Below, piece after piece: positions 1 to 13,517 of a DNA stretch of 64,000 nucleotides. Each line of letters begins with the position of its first letter. Within the stretch, counting starts at the first letter, position 1. A program made the translations under genes and the position numbers. Under the pieces are notes generated by a model. The model searched no databases. It was not told where the DNA came from and saw only the letters and a list, made by a program, of their open reading frames with translations. The DNA is from Mycetohabitans sp. B8 (GTDB lineage Bacteria; Pseudomonadota; Gammaproteobacteria; Burkholderiales; Burkholderiaceae), in the NCBI RefSeq assembly GCF_021991875.1, contig NZ_JAHLKR010000011.1, positions 62,001 to 126,000 of the forward strand, given 5' to 3'.

Positions 1-555
1 GGCCGGGGGGCTGCGGCGCGTAAACAGTACGCGGCGATTGCCCGGTTGGATGCCGGCAGCTGGTTCGACGGGCGTTTCAGTGGTGAATGGATGCCGACGC
101 TGCAGCAGGCGAGTGAGTACTGTCGCGAGCTGGACTTAGCCGTCAACGTTGAAATCAAACCGTGTCCGGGGCGCGAAGCCTTGACCGGGCGCATTGTGGC
201 AGGCGAAGTGGCGCGATGGTGGGAAGGTGCCACGTCGCCGGTGCTGCTCTCGTCGTTTTCCCTCGAGGCACTGCGCAGCGCGCGCGGCGCGGCGGCGCAC
301 CTGCCTCGCGGCTGGCTGGTCGATGCCGTGCCGGCGGACTGGCGCGAGCACGCCCGTGCGCTCGGCTGCGTCTCATTGCACGTGAGCCACCGCCAGTTGA
401 CCGCCGCACGCGTTGTCCAGATTAATGAAGCCGGCTTGCGTGTCCTAGCTTACACCGTCAATACGCCGGAACGCGCCCGCGAACTTGTCGAGTGGGGCAT
501 CGATACGATCTGCACAGACCGCATTGACTTGATCGGCGCGAGTTTCTTAGGCTAG
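1..555 (+). CDS. ugpQ: Glycerophosphodiester phosphodiesterase, C-terminal part
   Basis: This gene is cut by the window start: the frame is open to base 1, and the residues before position 46 continue the family pattern (RLDAGSWFDGRF), so no start is visible. The family hydrolyses glycerophosphodiesters to glycerol-3-phosphate and an alcohol in the cytoplasm. Supporting signs are the acidic strand VEIKPCPG (metal/phosphate site), the strand LLSSFSLEALR, and the C-terminal barrel signature VNTPERARELVEWGIDTICTDR. The gene ends normally in TAG at 553-555. Upstream partners, such as a ugp transporter, lie outside the window, so the symbol is the likeliest one and not proven. Confidence 0.85.
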   Translation, partial: GRGAAARKQYAAIARLDAGSWFDGRFSGEWMPTLQQASEYCRELDLAVNVEIKPCPGREALTGRIVAGEVARWWEGATSPVLLSSFSLEALRSARGAAAHLPRGWLVDAVPADWREHARALGCVSLHVSHRQLTAARVVQINEAGLRVLAYTVNTPERARELVEWGIDTICTDRIDLIGASFLG

Positions 556-860
556 GGCGCCGCGTTACGCACGGCGAGCCCGTTACGCCGAGTTGGTAAT
601 CCGCATAGGTAGGAAAATGCCGTACCACGTAAGACGTTGGGTACGCGAAGGATACGCTGGCCGTTAGTAGAAATGCCAGTCCGTCAATGGGGTGCATGCC
701 AGCATCACGACGCCGCGCCGTGACCGGCGCGGCGAGTGAGGCGCCATGGGATCAGAGCCTGCTCAACGGCCTCAAACGCTGTTGCGGCACACACAGGCTA
801 CCCCGGGGCGCAGCAGCAGCAGGCCGGCGCTGCGCATGTGTGCTGCGCCTTGGCGCGTCG
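556..860. other. Intergenic stretch with no recognised gene
   Basis: About 300 bases lie between the convergent ends of the phosphodiesterase gene and the DUF883 gene. I see no convincing coding sequence, RNA gene or strong hairpin-plus-T terminator. The short open frames here have no family resemblance. Confidence 0.5.
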
Positions 861-1235
861 CTAAGCGCGTCCCAGCAACAAGCCCAGTAGCAACGCCGCG
901 CCAGCGGCTGCGGCGACGGCCTGCCATGGGCGCTCATGGACATATTCGTCCGCCCCGCCCCATGCGGCTTGGGCGCGGCGCCTCACGTTTGCCTGGGTAT
1001 CCTCCAGGCGCGAGCGCGTGGCTTCGATCTTGTCTTGCAATTGCTGACGCAAAACCTCGGCGTCGGCTTGAGTACCGTCAGTGAGCGTATTTTCCAAATC
1101 GGACAACAGCTCACGTACTTCGGCGCCGACGTCCTGCACGGCATGACGCCCATGGTGCGCGATACGCTGCGCGTGGCGGCCGGCCCTGTCGAACGAATCA
1201 CCTAGCGCCTGGCGGGTATTTTCCAAATTTGCCAT
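861..1235 (-). CDS. DUF883 (ElaB/YqjD/YgaM-like) inner-membrane anchored protein
   Basis: The 124-residue protein starts MANLENTRQALGDSF. Its middle is a charged amphipathic helix with heptad-like spacing (DLENTLTDG...LRQQLQDKIEATRSRL). It ends in one glycine/alanine-rich membrane segment (AVAAAAGAALLLGLLLGRA). That layout is typical of the ElaB/YqjD family, whose members sit in the inner membrane by a C-terminal helix and can bind ribosomes in stationary phase. The ATG at 1235 is preceded on the minus strand by a strong GGAGG ribosome-binding site. The open frame continues upstream without family resemblance, so the shorter start was chosen. It stands alone, with no operon partners. Confidence 0.8.
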   Translation of the reverse strand: MANLENTRQALGDSFDRAGRHAQRIAHHGRHAVQDVGAEVRELLSDLENTLTDGTQADAEVLRQQLQDKIEATRSRLEDTQANVRRRAQAAWGGADEYVHERPWQAVAAAAGAALLLGLLLGRA

Positions 1236-1794
1236 TGCAGCTTCCTCCAAATATTGTCGAAATGTTCGACGGTGTTGCAAAAAAGCCATCCGTGTTGGCA
1301 CGCAACGTGCGGTAACGCACTGAACAGCCGTGGCTGTGTGAGTGTTGACAACGCCACGTCGAGTTGGTTCTGCGACTTGCGACTGAGTTCTCGATGGTGG
1401 TGGCAGTGCGCAATGCGGCTGTCGGTGCCGACACAGTGAAGCACATTGCAGGCCAACTTGGAGGTGATCGGCGTCGTGCCGCTCAAGGCTGGCGATAGCT
1501 GCGCCGGCCAAGGCGGTGTTCTGAGGTAGGCGGCGTGCGACCCAAAGCGGTGGCGTAGAGCTAGACGGCGCGCGACCCAGGGTGGTGGCCTGGAGCTAAA
1601 CGGCGCGCAGCCACGAGGCGGTGGGGCGGAGCTAAACGATGCGCGGCCCAAGGTGGATGACGCGCAGTTAGAGGGCGCGCGGGGCAAGGTAGGTGCCACG
1701 CAGACCCGCGTTGCACTGGCGAACGCGGGCGGCACGGTTGCAATGCCGCTCTCGGCATGAAGAGGCCAGCACGGCGCCCCCGGTGCGTCGGGCG
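1236..1794. other. Non-coding stretch upstream of the DUF883 gene
   Basis: This gap lies between the DUF883 start and the end of the ompW-like gene. Its right half (1531-1705) is a degenerate tandem repeat listed separately. The left part should hold the DUF883 promoter, but no clear -35/-10 pair could be fixed. Open frames across it are low-complexity by-products of the repeat. Confidence 0.5.
1531..1705. repeat. Degenerate ~35-bp tandem repeat, about five units
   Basis: Units start near 1531, 1566, 1601, 1637 and 1672. Each begins with a G/C-rich box like CGGCGCGCGACCCA, then a GGTGG-like core, and most end in an AGCTAAACG-like tail. Spacing is 35, 35, 36 and 35 bp. The period is not a multiple of three and no frame carries a known protein, so this is probably a non-coding minisatellite. 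Confidence 0.7.
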
Positions 1795-2529
1795 TCAGAA
1801 GCGGTAGCCGACGTTCAGGAGCGTGACGAGCGGATTGAGTTTGATGTGCGCGTGGCTCGTGACGTTACGTACGCCGACCGGCGTTTGCGCAGCAGTATGC
1901 AGCGTGGCATCGGTTGAGAATGGGAGGAACGATACGGAAAAGCTGGCGAACATGTGCTTATTGAAGTTGTACGCGAAGCCGGCGTTGAACACCGGTGCCC
2001 ATGCGCTGTCTACGTTTACAGAGGCCGGACCATGCAACTGCTGCGACACGAACCTCTGGTTCGTGATCCGTGCGTTGGTGAACCAGATGTAGCTCACGCC
2101 GATTCCGACGAACGGGCGAAACGCGGCATCTGCATTGCGCAAGTAATATTTGAAGACGAGCGCGGGACTCCATTGTCGTGCCTGCCCGAGTTTGCCGTAC
2201 GAGGCGAGGGTGCCGCCGCCGAGCAGGTCGAATTTGGGCGGAATGCCCGCATCGGCTTGGACGACGAAGTGATCAGTGATGAAGTACCCTGTGGAGAAGC
2301 CAAAAGTATTGGAGGAGCCGATACTGGCACTCGACCCAGGGACCGCAATGTTGACGGGAGAGCCGCCGATGTTCGTGGTTCTCAGTACGTCGCTGCTGTC
2401 TTGCGGCGCAAGATGGAACCATCCGGCTGCCATGTAGACGCTGCCAGCCGTTTGAGCATGTGCCTGATTGAAGCAGCAGGCGATGGCCGTGAACCCCACG
2501 ATGGCCTTGATGACGCGTATTAATTGCAT
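1795..2529 (-). CDS. ompW: OmpW family outer-membrane beta-barrel protein
   Basis: The 244-residue precursor has a Sec signal peptide (MQLIRVIKAIVGFTAIACC) with probable cleavage after AHA. The mature part alternates strands typical of the 8-stranded OmpW barrel: AAGWFHLAP near the start, TGYFITDHFVVQADAG in the middle, and RPFVGIGVSYIWF, which matches the family's conserved strand. It ends in the aromatic terminus GYRF expected of Bam-assembled porins. OmpW proteins form a narrow hydrophobic channel in the outer membrane. A GGAGGAG site sits just before the ATG at 2529. Nothing adjacent suggests a dedicated pathway. Confidence 0.88.
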   Translation of the reverse strand: MQLIRVIKAIVGFTAIACCFNQAHAQTAGSVYMAAGWFHLAPQDSSDVLRTTNIGGSPVNIAVPGSSASIGSSNTFGFSTGYFITDHFVVQADAGIPPKFDLLGGGTLASYGKLGQARQWSPALVFKYYLRNADAAFRPFVGIGVSYIWFTNARITNQRFVSQQLHGPASVNVDSAWAPVFNAGFAYNFNKHMFASFSVSFLPFSTDATLHTAAQTPVGVRNVTSHAHIKLNPLVTLLNVGYRF

Positions 2530-2721
2530 GGTGCTCCTCCATTTTTTTTAAAAGCCCACCCATTATGCAGACAACATTTCAAACGAACCATAGCCCTGCG
2601 CTAGAACATTTTCCCTAAAGCTGGAGCAATGGGTTTTGCACGCCACGTCGTGCGCGAGCGCCGCGAGATAATTGACTCCCGCGGGTATACTGTAAGTGCG
2701 ATCTAAACGGAAATCCCTGCA

Positions 2722-3696
2722 ATGGCCCGGTTAGCACGTCTTTATGTCCCCGACCAGCCGCAGCACGTAATTCTGCGAGGCATCGATCATCAGCCTGCTT
2801 TTGTCGATGACGAGGATTATGCGCTGTTTGTCGAATGCCTGAAAATGGCATCTCGCGACCACCGGCTTGCGATCCACGCGTACGTCCTGATGCCGTCGGC
2901 GGTGCAGTTGCTGGCGACGCCGCGCGAGGAGTCCAGCCTTCCCAAAGCGATGCAGGCCGTGGGTAGACGCTACGTCGCGCACTTCAATCGTCGCTATGGA
3001 CGACGGGGTACGCTGTGGGAAGGGCGTTACCGCGCCACGGTGATCGAGGCAGAAAGGTATTTCATGCTGTGCAGCCGGCTGGTGGAGCTCAGTCCGGTAC
3101 GCGAGCGCCTCGTTTCTTCTGTCGACGCATACCCGTGGTCTAGCTATCAACACCATGTTGGCCTCACACTCGATTCGCTGATTACCGACCATCCGCTATA
3201 TTGGGCGTTGGGCAATACGCCGTTCGCGCGCCAGCACGTATATAAAGAGCTGTGCGAGCAGGCGTTGGATGAAAACGCGGTGAATGAGCTGCAGCAGGCC
3301 ACGCTCAAGGGCTGGGTGCTGGGAAGCGAAAGTTGGCGCGATTGGGCAGCCCAACAAGCGAACCGCCGTGTGTCGCCGTTGCCGCGTGGACGCCCTCGCA
3401 AGACGCGGGACGACGATGACCAGGGGCCGGCCGGTGCGCAGCCGGCTGGTACAGAGGCCGAAGGCGACGCTTCGGCGGCTGCGCCCCCGCCAGGCGATGC
3501 GCCATCGTCGGAAGCGGGCCGCTCAGGCGAGGCAGGGTCGGGCAATGAGCCGTGCGCACAGCGCAGGCAGGCGGGGCAGGCCACTACTGGCCTCGGCGCC
3601 GCTGGCACGGGGGCGAGTGATGGCCCTCCGGCACAGGCATCGGGGGAGGGGGCGGCCAATGGCGGTTCGGAAAAGGATCATCCTACTTCAACGTAG
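2722..3696 (+). CDS. REP-associated tyrosine transposase-like protein, catalytic motifs lost
   Basis: Residues 1-190 follow the RAYT (IS200-like Y1) layout: HVILRGIDHQ near residue 14, HAYVLMPSAVQLLATP near 55, a basic FNRRYGRRGTLWEGRY block near 90, and LVELSPVRERLV near 120. Active family members have a His-hydrophobic-His motif in the second block (NHVHLL); here it reads SAVQLL, so both histidines are gone. The tyrosine usually seen just before the -ELNPVRA- motif also appears to be leucine. From about residue 225 the protein becomes a charged Gly/Ala/Pro tail, unlike ordinary transposases. It is probably a domesticated or dead relative, perhaps still DNA-binding. No flanking terminal repeats were recognised. 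Confidence 0.75.
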   Translation: MARLARLYVPDQPQHVILRGIDHQPAFVDDEDYALFVECLKMASRDHRLAIHAYVLMPSAVQLLATPREESSLPKAMQAVGRRYVAHFNRRYGRRGTLWEGRYRATVIEAERYFMLCSRLVELSPVRERLVSSVDAYPWSSYQHHVGLTLDSLITDHPLYWALGNTPFARQHVYKELCEQALDENAVNELQQATLKGWVLGSESWRDWAAQQANRRVSPLPRGRPRKTRDDDDQGPAGAQPAGTEAEGDASAAAPPPGDAPSSEAGRSGEAGSGNEPCAQRRQAGQATTGLGAAGTGASDGPPAQASGEGAANGGSEKDHPTST

Positions 3697-4413
3697 GACA
3701 CCGCTGTTCAGCGGCGTCTCCACCGGCGGCCACTCGCTTAGTGGCTACCCGTGGTTCTCCCGGCGGCGACGTTACATTCGATGTTCTCATCCTGATAGTC
3801 CCCTTCTGGGCGGCCTACATCGAGCAGTTGCCCCCTCGAGCGCTTCCTCTCGGGCATTTCCTTCCGGGCACGCCTCCCCCGGAACGCTTTCTCCGATACT
3901 CCCCCTTCAGCATTCCCCCTCTTAGGCACTCCCTTTTAGGCATACCCCTCTCTGGCCCTCTATATCGCGCAGCCACCCATCCGGCAGTTGCTCATCGCAC
4001 GGCGTAGTGGCCCTGGGGACAGCGCGACGCACAGGCTTTCGCAATGATGCATCGCGTGCAGAACGGACAGAGGCAAGCGGGGGTATTTCGGTTGCCACAG
4101 ACGCCATCCTAATCGACGAAGTAGGCACATCCAAATAGGCTTTTTTATGCACTTCAGTGATATGGAACCAATTTATTGGAACAAAAAATGAAGACAAATA
4201 TTAATGGGGACATATATTCCGATTTTTCTTGGCATCCTGTTGATTCGTCGCGTATATTCCGATTTCCAGCTGCTTCATCGCTGCCGTGTCCACAAGCCGC
4301 GGCCGCTCCCGATCCAGCCGACATGCGCCGAAAACCTTTGCGCCAGCGACACAGCGCTCAAGCACGAGTTTTCTCGGACGGTTGCACGGCCAAATCACAA
4401 TCACGGTGTCCCC
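3697..4413. other. Long leader region upstream of gltB
   Basis: Seven hundred bases lie between the RAYT-like gene and gltB. The stretch 3821-3955 is a pyrimidine-rich degenerate repeat listed separately. The frame of gltB stays open from 4204 to 4413, but those 70 codons do not resemble any GltB propeptide and are treated as untranslated. No certain promoter could be identified. Confidence 0.5.
3821..3955. repeat. Pyrimidine-rich 14-16 bp degenerate tandem repeat
   Basis: Units begin near 3821, 3837, 3851, 3865, 3880, 3894, 3908, 3923 and 3937. Each has a short purine-containing head (CGGGCA, CAGCAT, TAGGCA and similar) followed by a C/T run. Spacing is 14-16 bp throughout. The top strand is nearly pyrimidine-only between heads. 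The stretch sits about 460 bp before the gltB start. Confidence 0.6.
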
Positions 4414-9138
<4,725 letters not shown>

Positions 9139-9245
9139 CGGTGCATGCACCGACGCGGCTGCGGATGCGCCGACAAGTCAACGCACGACAGTCCCGCCGC
9201 GGTGCAGCGGGCTGCCCCTTAATATACATTGGTTAAGAGAACCTC

Positions 9246-10712
9246 ATGGGCAAGGCAACCGGTTTTCTCGAATATGAACGCCGCCACGAGGCGTATGAAC
9301 GACCGCTAGAACGCGTGAAGCACTGGAAGGAATTCGCGCATGCGCTGACCGATGAGGACGCAAAGATCCAGGGCGCACGCTGCATGGATTGCGGTATTCC
9401 GTTTTGCAACAATGGCTGTCCGGTAAACAACATCATTCCGGACTTCAATGACCTCGTGTTTTGCCAGGACTGGAAGCAGGCGATCGAGGTGTTGCACTCG
9501 ACAAACAATTTTCCGGAGTTGACCGGCAGGATCTGTCCCGCGCCGTGCGAGGCCGCCTGTACGCTCAATATCAACAGCGACGCGGTGGGCATCAAATCGA
9601 TCGAGCGCGCGATCATCGACAAGGCGTGGAGCGAAGGATGGGTCGCGCCACAAGTGCCCAAGCTGAAGACCGGTAAGAAGATTGCGGTGGTGGGGTCCGG
9701 GCCCGCCGGGCTGGCCGCCGCGCAGCAACTGGCGCGAGCCGGTCATGAGGTGACAGTGTTCGAGAAAAACGACCGGATTGGCGGCCTGCTGCGCTACGGC
9801 ATCCCCGACTTCAAACTGGAGAAGTGGCAGATCGACCGCCGTATGCGCCAGATGGAGGCCGAAGGCGTGACGTTCCGTACCGGCGTGTTCATTGGCAAGG
9901 AACCGTTGCCGCCGTCGATCAACAATGCGGCAAAGGAAATCCTGTCGCCGCACGCATTGCGCGAGCAGTTCGACGCAATCGTGATGGCGGGCGGTGCCGA
10001 AACGCCGCGTGATTTGCCGGTGCCGGGCCGCGAGCTGGCCGGTATCCACTTCGCGATGGAGTTCCTGCCGCAGCAGAACCGGGTCAACGCTGGCGACAAG
10101 CTCGCGGATCAGTTGCTCGCCAAAGGCAAGCACGTGGTCGTGATTGGCGGCGGAGACACCGGGTCGGACTGCGTCGGCACGTCGAACCGGCACGGCGCGA
10201 AGAGCGTCACGCAGTTCGAATTGCTGGCGCAACCGCCGCAGGAAGAGAATAAGCCTCTCGTGTGGCCGTACTGGCCAATCAAGCTGCGCACGTCGTCGTC
10301 GCATGAGGAAGGTTGCGAGCGCGATTGGTCGGTCGCGACCAAGCGTTTCGAGGGCAGGAACGGCAAAGTCGACAAGCTGATCGCTGCGCGCGTCGAGTGG
10401 AGGGACGGCAAAATGCAGGAGGTGCCCGGTTCCGAGTTCGAAATGAAAGCGGACCTGGTACTGCTTGCGATGGGCTTCACGCAGCCGGCGGCGGCGATGC
10501 TCGATGCGTTCGCCGTTGACAAGGACCAGCGTGGCAACGTGCGAGCCGGCACCGACGGCGAGCGCGCGTATCACACGTCGGTCGACAAGGTGTTTGCTGC
10601 TGGCGACGTGCGTCGGGGGCAATCGCTGGTGGTCTGGGCCATTCGTGAAGGCCGCCAATGCGCGCGTGCGGTGGACGCGTTTCTGATGGGGGCCTCGGAG
10701 CTGCCGTGTTGA
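9246..10712 (+). CDS. gltD: Glutamate synthase (NADPH) small subunit
   Basis: This 488-residue subunit passes electrons from NADPH through FAD and iron-sulfur clusters to GltB. It shows the N-terminal cysteine-rich ferredoxin-like region ([14 protein letters not shown] near residue 45, CPAPCEAAC near 98). The FAD dinucleotide fold is [17 protein letters not shown] near residue 155, and the NADPH fold is [14 protein letters not shown] near 300. The C-terminal FAD-contact motif [18 protein letters not shown] is present. An AAGAGA site precedes the ATG. Length and order match the usual gltBD operon. Confidence 0.95.
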   Translation: MGKATGFLEYERRHEAYERPLERVKHWKEFAHALTDEDAKIQGARCMDCGIPFCNNGCPVNNIIPDFNDLVFCQDWKQAIEVLHSTNNFPELTGRICPAPCEAACTLNINSDAVGIKSIERAIIDKAWSEGWVAPQVPKLKTGKKIAVVGSGPAGLAAAQQLARAGHEVTVFEKNDRIGGLLRYGIPDFKLEKWQIDRRMRQMEAEGVTFRTGVFIGKEPLPPSINNAAKEILSPHALREQFDAIVMAGGAETPRDLPVPGRELAGIHFAMEFLPQQNRVNAGDKLADQLLAKGKHVVVIGGGDTGSDCVGTSNRHGAKSVTQFELLAQPPQEENKPLVWPYWPIKLRTSSSHEEGCERDWSVATKRFEGRNGKVDKLIAARVEWRDGKMQEVPGSEFEMKADLVLLAMGFTQPAAAMLDAFAVDKDQRGNVRAGTDGERAYHTSVDKVFAAGDVRRGQSLVVWAIREGRQCARAVDAFLMGASELPC

Positions 10713-10776
10713 GCTTGAGCCGTGCGCGGGCCGGTGTCGGGTCAGGCCTGGCTGCGCGTCGATGAGCTCACGAGCC

Positions 10777-10808
10777 GCAACGTACAACGTATATACGTTG
10801 CAGTTTTT
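10777..10808 (+). terminator. Probable terminator after gltD
   Basis: GCAACGT at 10777-10783 pairs with ACGTTGC at 10795-10801 and is followed after AG by five T residues. The loop region itself contains the perfect 16-bp palindrome CAACGTATATACGTTG, so an alternative hairpin is possible. It lies 65 bp beyond the gltD stop and ahead of thpR. Confidence 0.5.
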
Positions 10809-10859
10809 CGTCATCGGCTACCGTGCGCAGTAGGATGGCTTTGCCGTAAGGAGTCGTCG

Positions 10860-11429
10860 ATGGATGTCAGACTGCAGCGTTGCTTTGTCGCACTGATTCC
10901 CGATTCCGACGCCCTCGATGCGATCGACGCATGGCGCAATCCATGGCGCGCCAATCGTATCGCAGGCGTCAGATGGACACCGCGCGAGCAAATTCACCTG
11001 ACCATACGATTCATTGGCGCGCTGACGCCGGATGGGGGAAAACGGCTGATCGACGAATGGCCGACACTGACGCCGGCGCCGGACATGCTGCTCACCTCGC
11101 ATGCCGCGATGCTGCCCAGCGCCACGCGGGCGCGCGTGTATGCGCTTGAACTGATCAGCGCGCCGGCGTTCCTCGCGTGGGTGGCTCGCGTCGCCGTGCT
11201 GCTGGAGCGGGCCGGTGTGCCCGCCGCTGCGCGGCCGTTGCGGCCGCACCTGACCCTGGCCAGACTGCGCGGCGATCTTCCCGCGCCGACGTACGATTTC
11301 GAAACGGTGCGTCCCGTGCCGCCGTTAATCACCTTTGATAGGCTGGCGTTGGTCAGCAGTACGCTGACGCCGGCCGGATCGCGCTACACGACGCTCGCGG
11401 CGGTACCGGCCAGGCGCAGCCGGCCGTGA
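10860..11429 (+). CDS. thpR: RNA 2',3'-cyclic phosphodiesterase (LigT/ThpR)
   Basis: The 189-residue protein belongs to the two-histidine phosphoesterase superfamily. It carries both catalytic HxT signatures, HLTIRFIG near residue 44 and HLTLARLR near residue 129. The family opens 2',3'-cyclic phosphate ends on RNA. The ATG at 10860 has an AAGGAG site six bases upstream. The open frame extends further upstream, but that part has no family resemblance and includes the preceding terminator region, so it was excluded. It stands alone between gltD and the convergent transporter gene. Confidence 0.88.
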   Translation: MDVRLQRCFVALIPDSDALDAIDAWRNPWRANRIAGVRWTPREQIHLTIRFIGALTPDGGKRLIDEWPTLTPAPDMLLTSHAAMLPSATRARVYALELISAPAFLAWVARVAVLLERAGVPAAARPLRPHLTLARLRGDLPAPTYDFETVRPVPPLITFDRLALVSSTLTPAGSRYTTLAAVPARRSRP

Positions 11430-11474
11430 CTGTGCGATGCGTGCGCGGCACAGTCGTCATCACGCTGCCGCACG

Positions 11475-13196
11475 TCAGTTATCGCGCACCACTTCGATCG
11501 TCTCGTCGTGCATCGCTTGCACGGACTCCCGGTGCGCGACACTGACGATTGCCGCGTGGGCCAGACGTTGCGTCAGCACGTGGTACAGCGCCGCTTCGGT
11601 GTCGAGGTCGAGCGCGCTGGTCGCCTCGTCAAGGAACAGGAAATTGGGCTTTTGCAACAGCACGCGGGCGATCGCTAGGCGTTGCTGTTCGCCTGGTGAC
11701 AGCACGTGCTCCCAATGGTCGCTCACGTCGAGCTTATCGACTAGTTCGCCTAGTCGGCAAGCGCGCAGCACGTCGGCACAGTCTGCGTCGGTGAACGCGT
11801 CGGCCGATGCCGGATAGCACAGCGCGCCCTTGAGCGTGCCGATCGGCACGTAGCTTTTCTGCGGCACGAACATCACGCGCGCGTTGACAGGCATCACGAT
11901 GGTGCCGCTGCCAAATGGCCACAGGCCGGCCAGCGAGCGCAGCAGTGTGCTCTTGCCGGAGCCCGACGCGCCTCGCACTAACACCCGCGAGCCGGGCGTA
12001 ATGGCAAACGAGCCGATCGTCGATAGCGGCGTGCCATCCGGGCGCAACAGCCGCAGCGCCTGCACGCGCAGTACCGTCGTATCGGCCATCCTCATGTGAA
12101 TGCCGCCGTGTTCGGTGGCCCGCGACGTTGACTCGAGCAACTGCGGCTGCGCCATGATGCGCCGGAATTCCTTGAGCCGGTTAGTCACAGCGCGCCATGC
12201 GGCCAGCGTCGAGTAGCTGCTGATGAACCATGAGAACGAGCTACTGACGGTGCCGAACGCGCCGATTGTCTGCTGATAACCGCCGTAGCTGATCGCCTTC
12301 GCGAAGTATTTCGGTGCGGCGGCGATGAACGGGAACACAATCGCTAGTTGCGAATAGCTGACCACGACAAGGTTCAGGCGACGCGTATAGCGCATGATCA
12401 TCCGCCAATTGTCGCGGATGTGCCCGAAGGCGCCTTGCAGCGCTTTCTCCTCGGAGCGTTCGCCCTCGTACAGGGCAATCTGGTCCGCATTCTCGCGCAA
12501 CCGGATTAACGAGAAACGAAAATCCGCCTCGACCCGTTGTTGTTGGTAGTTGATCGACACGAGCGGATGGTTGACGCGATGCGTGATGTACGAGCCAATC
12601 ACAGCGTAGAGTAGGGCGGTCCACACCATGTAGCCCGGTATTGTCACCTCGGTGCCCAGCACGGTGAAGCTGAGCGGGCCGGCCAAGTGCCACAGGACAT
12701 TGCTGAACCACAGCAACGTGACGGACGTGGACAGGAAATCCAACGAGAGCGCCAGCGTCGTGCTCGCCAGTTCCTGTAGGTCTACTGAAACCCGCTGGTC
12801 CGGGTTATCGGCGAGCTTGTCGCGCTCGATCCGATAGTACGCGCGGCCCGACAGCCACTCGTGCATGTATTGCGTGGTGAGCCACTGGCGCCAGCGGAAT
12901 TCGAGCATCTGCCGGAAGTACGTGCGGTATGAGCCGAGCAGGATCATCGCCATCGCGATCGCAGTAAATTGCAGCAGCGAGTGCTTGAACACCGGATAGT
13001 TGTACTGCTGGATTGAGTCGAAGAACACGCGCTGCCATGTGTTGAACCACGCGTTGACCGCCACCATGGTCATGTTGATCGTGACCACGAGCGCGAGCAG
13101 TCCCCAGGCGATCCACTTTTCGTTCGATACCCAATACGGCTTGATCAAGCTCCACGTGGTAATACATTCGTTGTTGCCCGATGCGGGTTGACTCAT
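11475..13196 (-). CDS. SbmA/BacA-like fused permease-ATPase ABC transporter
   Basis: This 573-residue protein fuses an N-terminal membrane domain (about residues 1-330, six helices, with WFNTWQRVFFDSIQ and FRWRQWLTTQYMHEWL characteristic of the SbmA/BacA/YddA type) to a C-terminal ATPase. The ATPase has Walker [10 protein letters not shown] near residue 410, the signature SPGEQQRLAIARVLL, and Walker B FLFLDEATSALD. Relatives import or export peptides, antibiotics or vitamin B12. BacA-type proteins matter for bacteria living inside hosts and confer tolerance to host peptides. The ATG at 13196 was preferred over an upstream TTG. The substrate cannot be read from the sequence. Confidence 0.85.
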   Translation of the reverse strand: MSQPASGNNECITTWSLIKPYWVSNEKWIAWGLLALVVTINMTMVAVNAWFNTWQRVFFDSIQQYNYPVFKHSLLQFTAIAMAMILLGSYRTYFRQMLEFRWRQWLTTQYMHEWLSGRAYYRIERDKLADNPDQRVSVDLQELASTTLALSLDFLSTSVTLLWFSNVLWHLAGPLSFTVLGTEVTIPGYMVWTALLYAVIGSYITHRVNHPLVSINYQQQRVEADFRFSLIRLRENADQIALYEGERSEEKALQGAFGHIRDNWRMIMRYTRRLNLVVVSYSQLAIVFPFIAAAPKYFAKAISYGGYQQTIGAFGTVSSSFSWFISSYSTLAAWRAVTNRLKEFRRIMAQPQLLESTSRATEHGGIHMRMADTTVLRVQALRLLRPDGTPLSTIGSFAITPGSRVLVRGASGSGKSTLLRSLAGLWPFGSGTIVMPVNARVMFVPQKSYVPIGTLKGALCYPASADAFTDADCADVLRACRLGELVDKLDVSDHWEHVLSPGEQQRLAIARVLLQKPNFLFLDEATSALDLDTEAALYHVLTQRLAHAAIVSVAHRESVQAMHDETIEVVRDN

Positions 13197-13420
13197 GGGG
13201 TGTCTCAAATGTAGGGTTCCTCAAATTGGTCCATTCACCGGCGCGTCGCGGGCGTCGCGACGATGACCGACTCGTGCCAGTGCGGATTGTTCCGGCTACC
13301 GCTTAATTCCGGCTTAAAGCGCGCGGCAGCGTGCGCTCCGGCGGTGGCGATTGCGCGACATTGTGTCAGAGCAACAAATTGCGGCCCGCGGCGGTTTTGT
13401 GATTTAATGGGCTTAGACGA

Positions 13421-13517
13421 AACAGGGGTGCTTTGCAAGTCGGTGCGCGGCGATCCGCGCAGTGCGAGGCTGAGAGAGTCCCTTCGCACCCGATCCGGGT
13501 AATACCGGCGCGGGAAG
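13421..13517 (+). promoter_or_regulatory. TPP (thiamin pyrophosphate) riboswitch
   Basis: The conserved THI-element blocks are present in order: AGGGGTGC near 13424, GGCTGAGAGAG near 13468, CCCTTCGCACCCGATC near 13480, and GGGTAATACCGGCGCGGGA near 13497. These form the J2/J4 core that binds TPP. The variable P3 arm is the GC-rich hairpin around 13440-13465. It lies about 170 bp before thiO, in the right orientation to repress the thiazole operon when TPP is plentiful. Confidence 0.92.

Noticed and set aside
1236-1735. Long minus-strand open frames over the 35-bp repeat region, including an N-terminal extension of the DUF883 protein
   Set aside because: They are Arg/Pro/Ala-rich products of GC-rich repeats with no family resemblance. 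The DUF883 ATG at 1235 has a strong ribosome-binding site.
2672-2691. TTGACT...TATACT promoter before the RAYT-like gene
   Set aside because: The spacing is only 8 bp, too short for a sigma-70 promoter.
4204-4413. 70-codon in-frame extension of gltB
   Set aside because: It does not resemble a GltB propeptide, and the normal propeptide starts at 4414.
9306-10814. 502-codon open frame antisense to gltD
   Set aside because: It mirrors a well-supported gene on the opposite strand; its His/Arg-rich composition is typical of antisense frames in GC-rich DNA.
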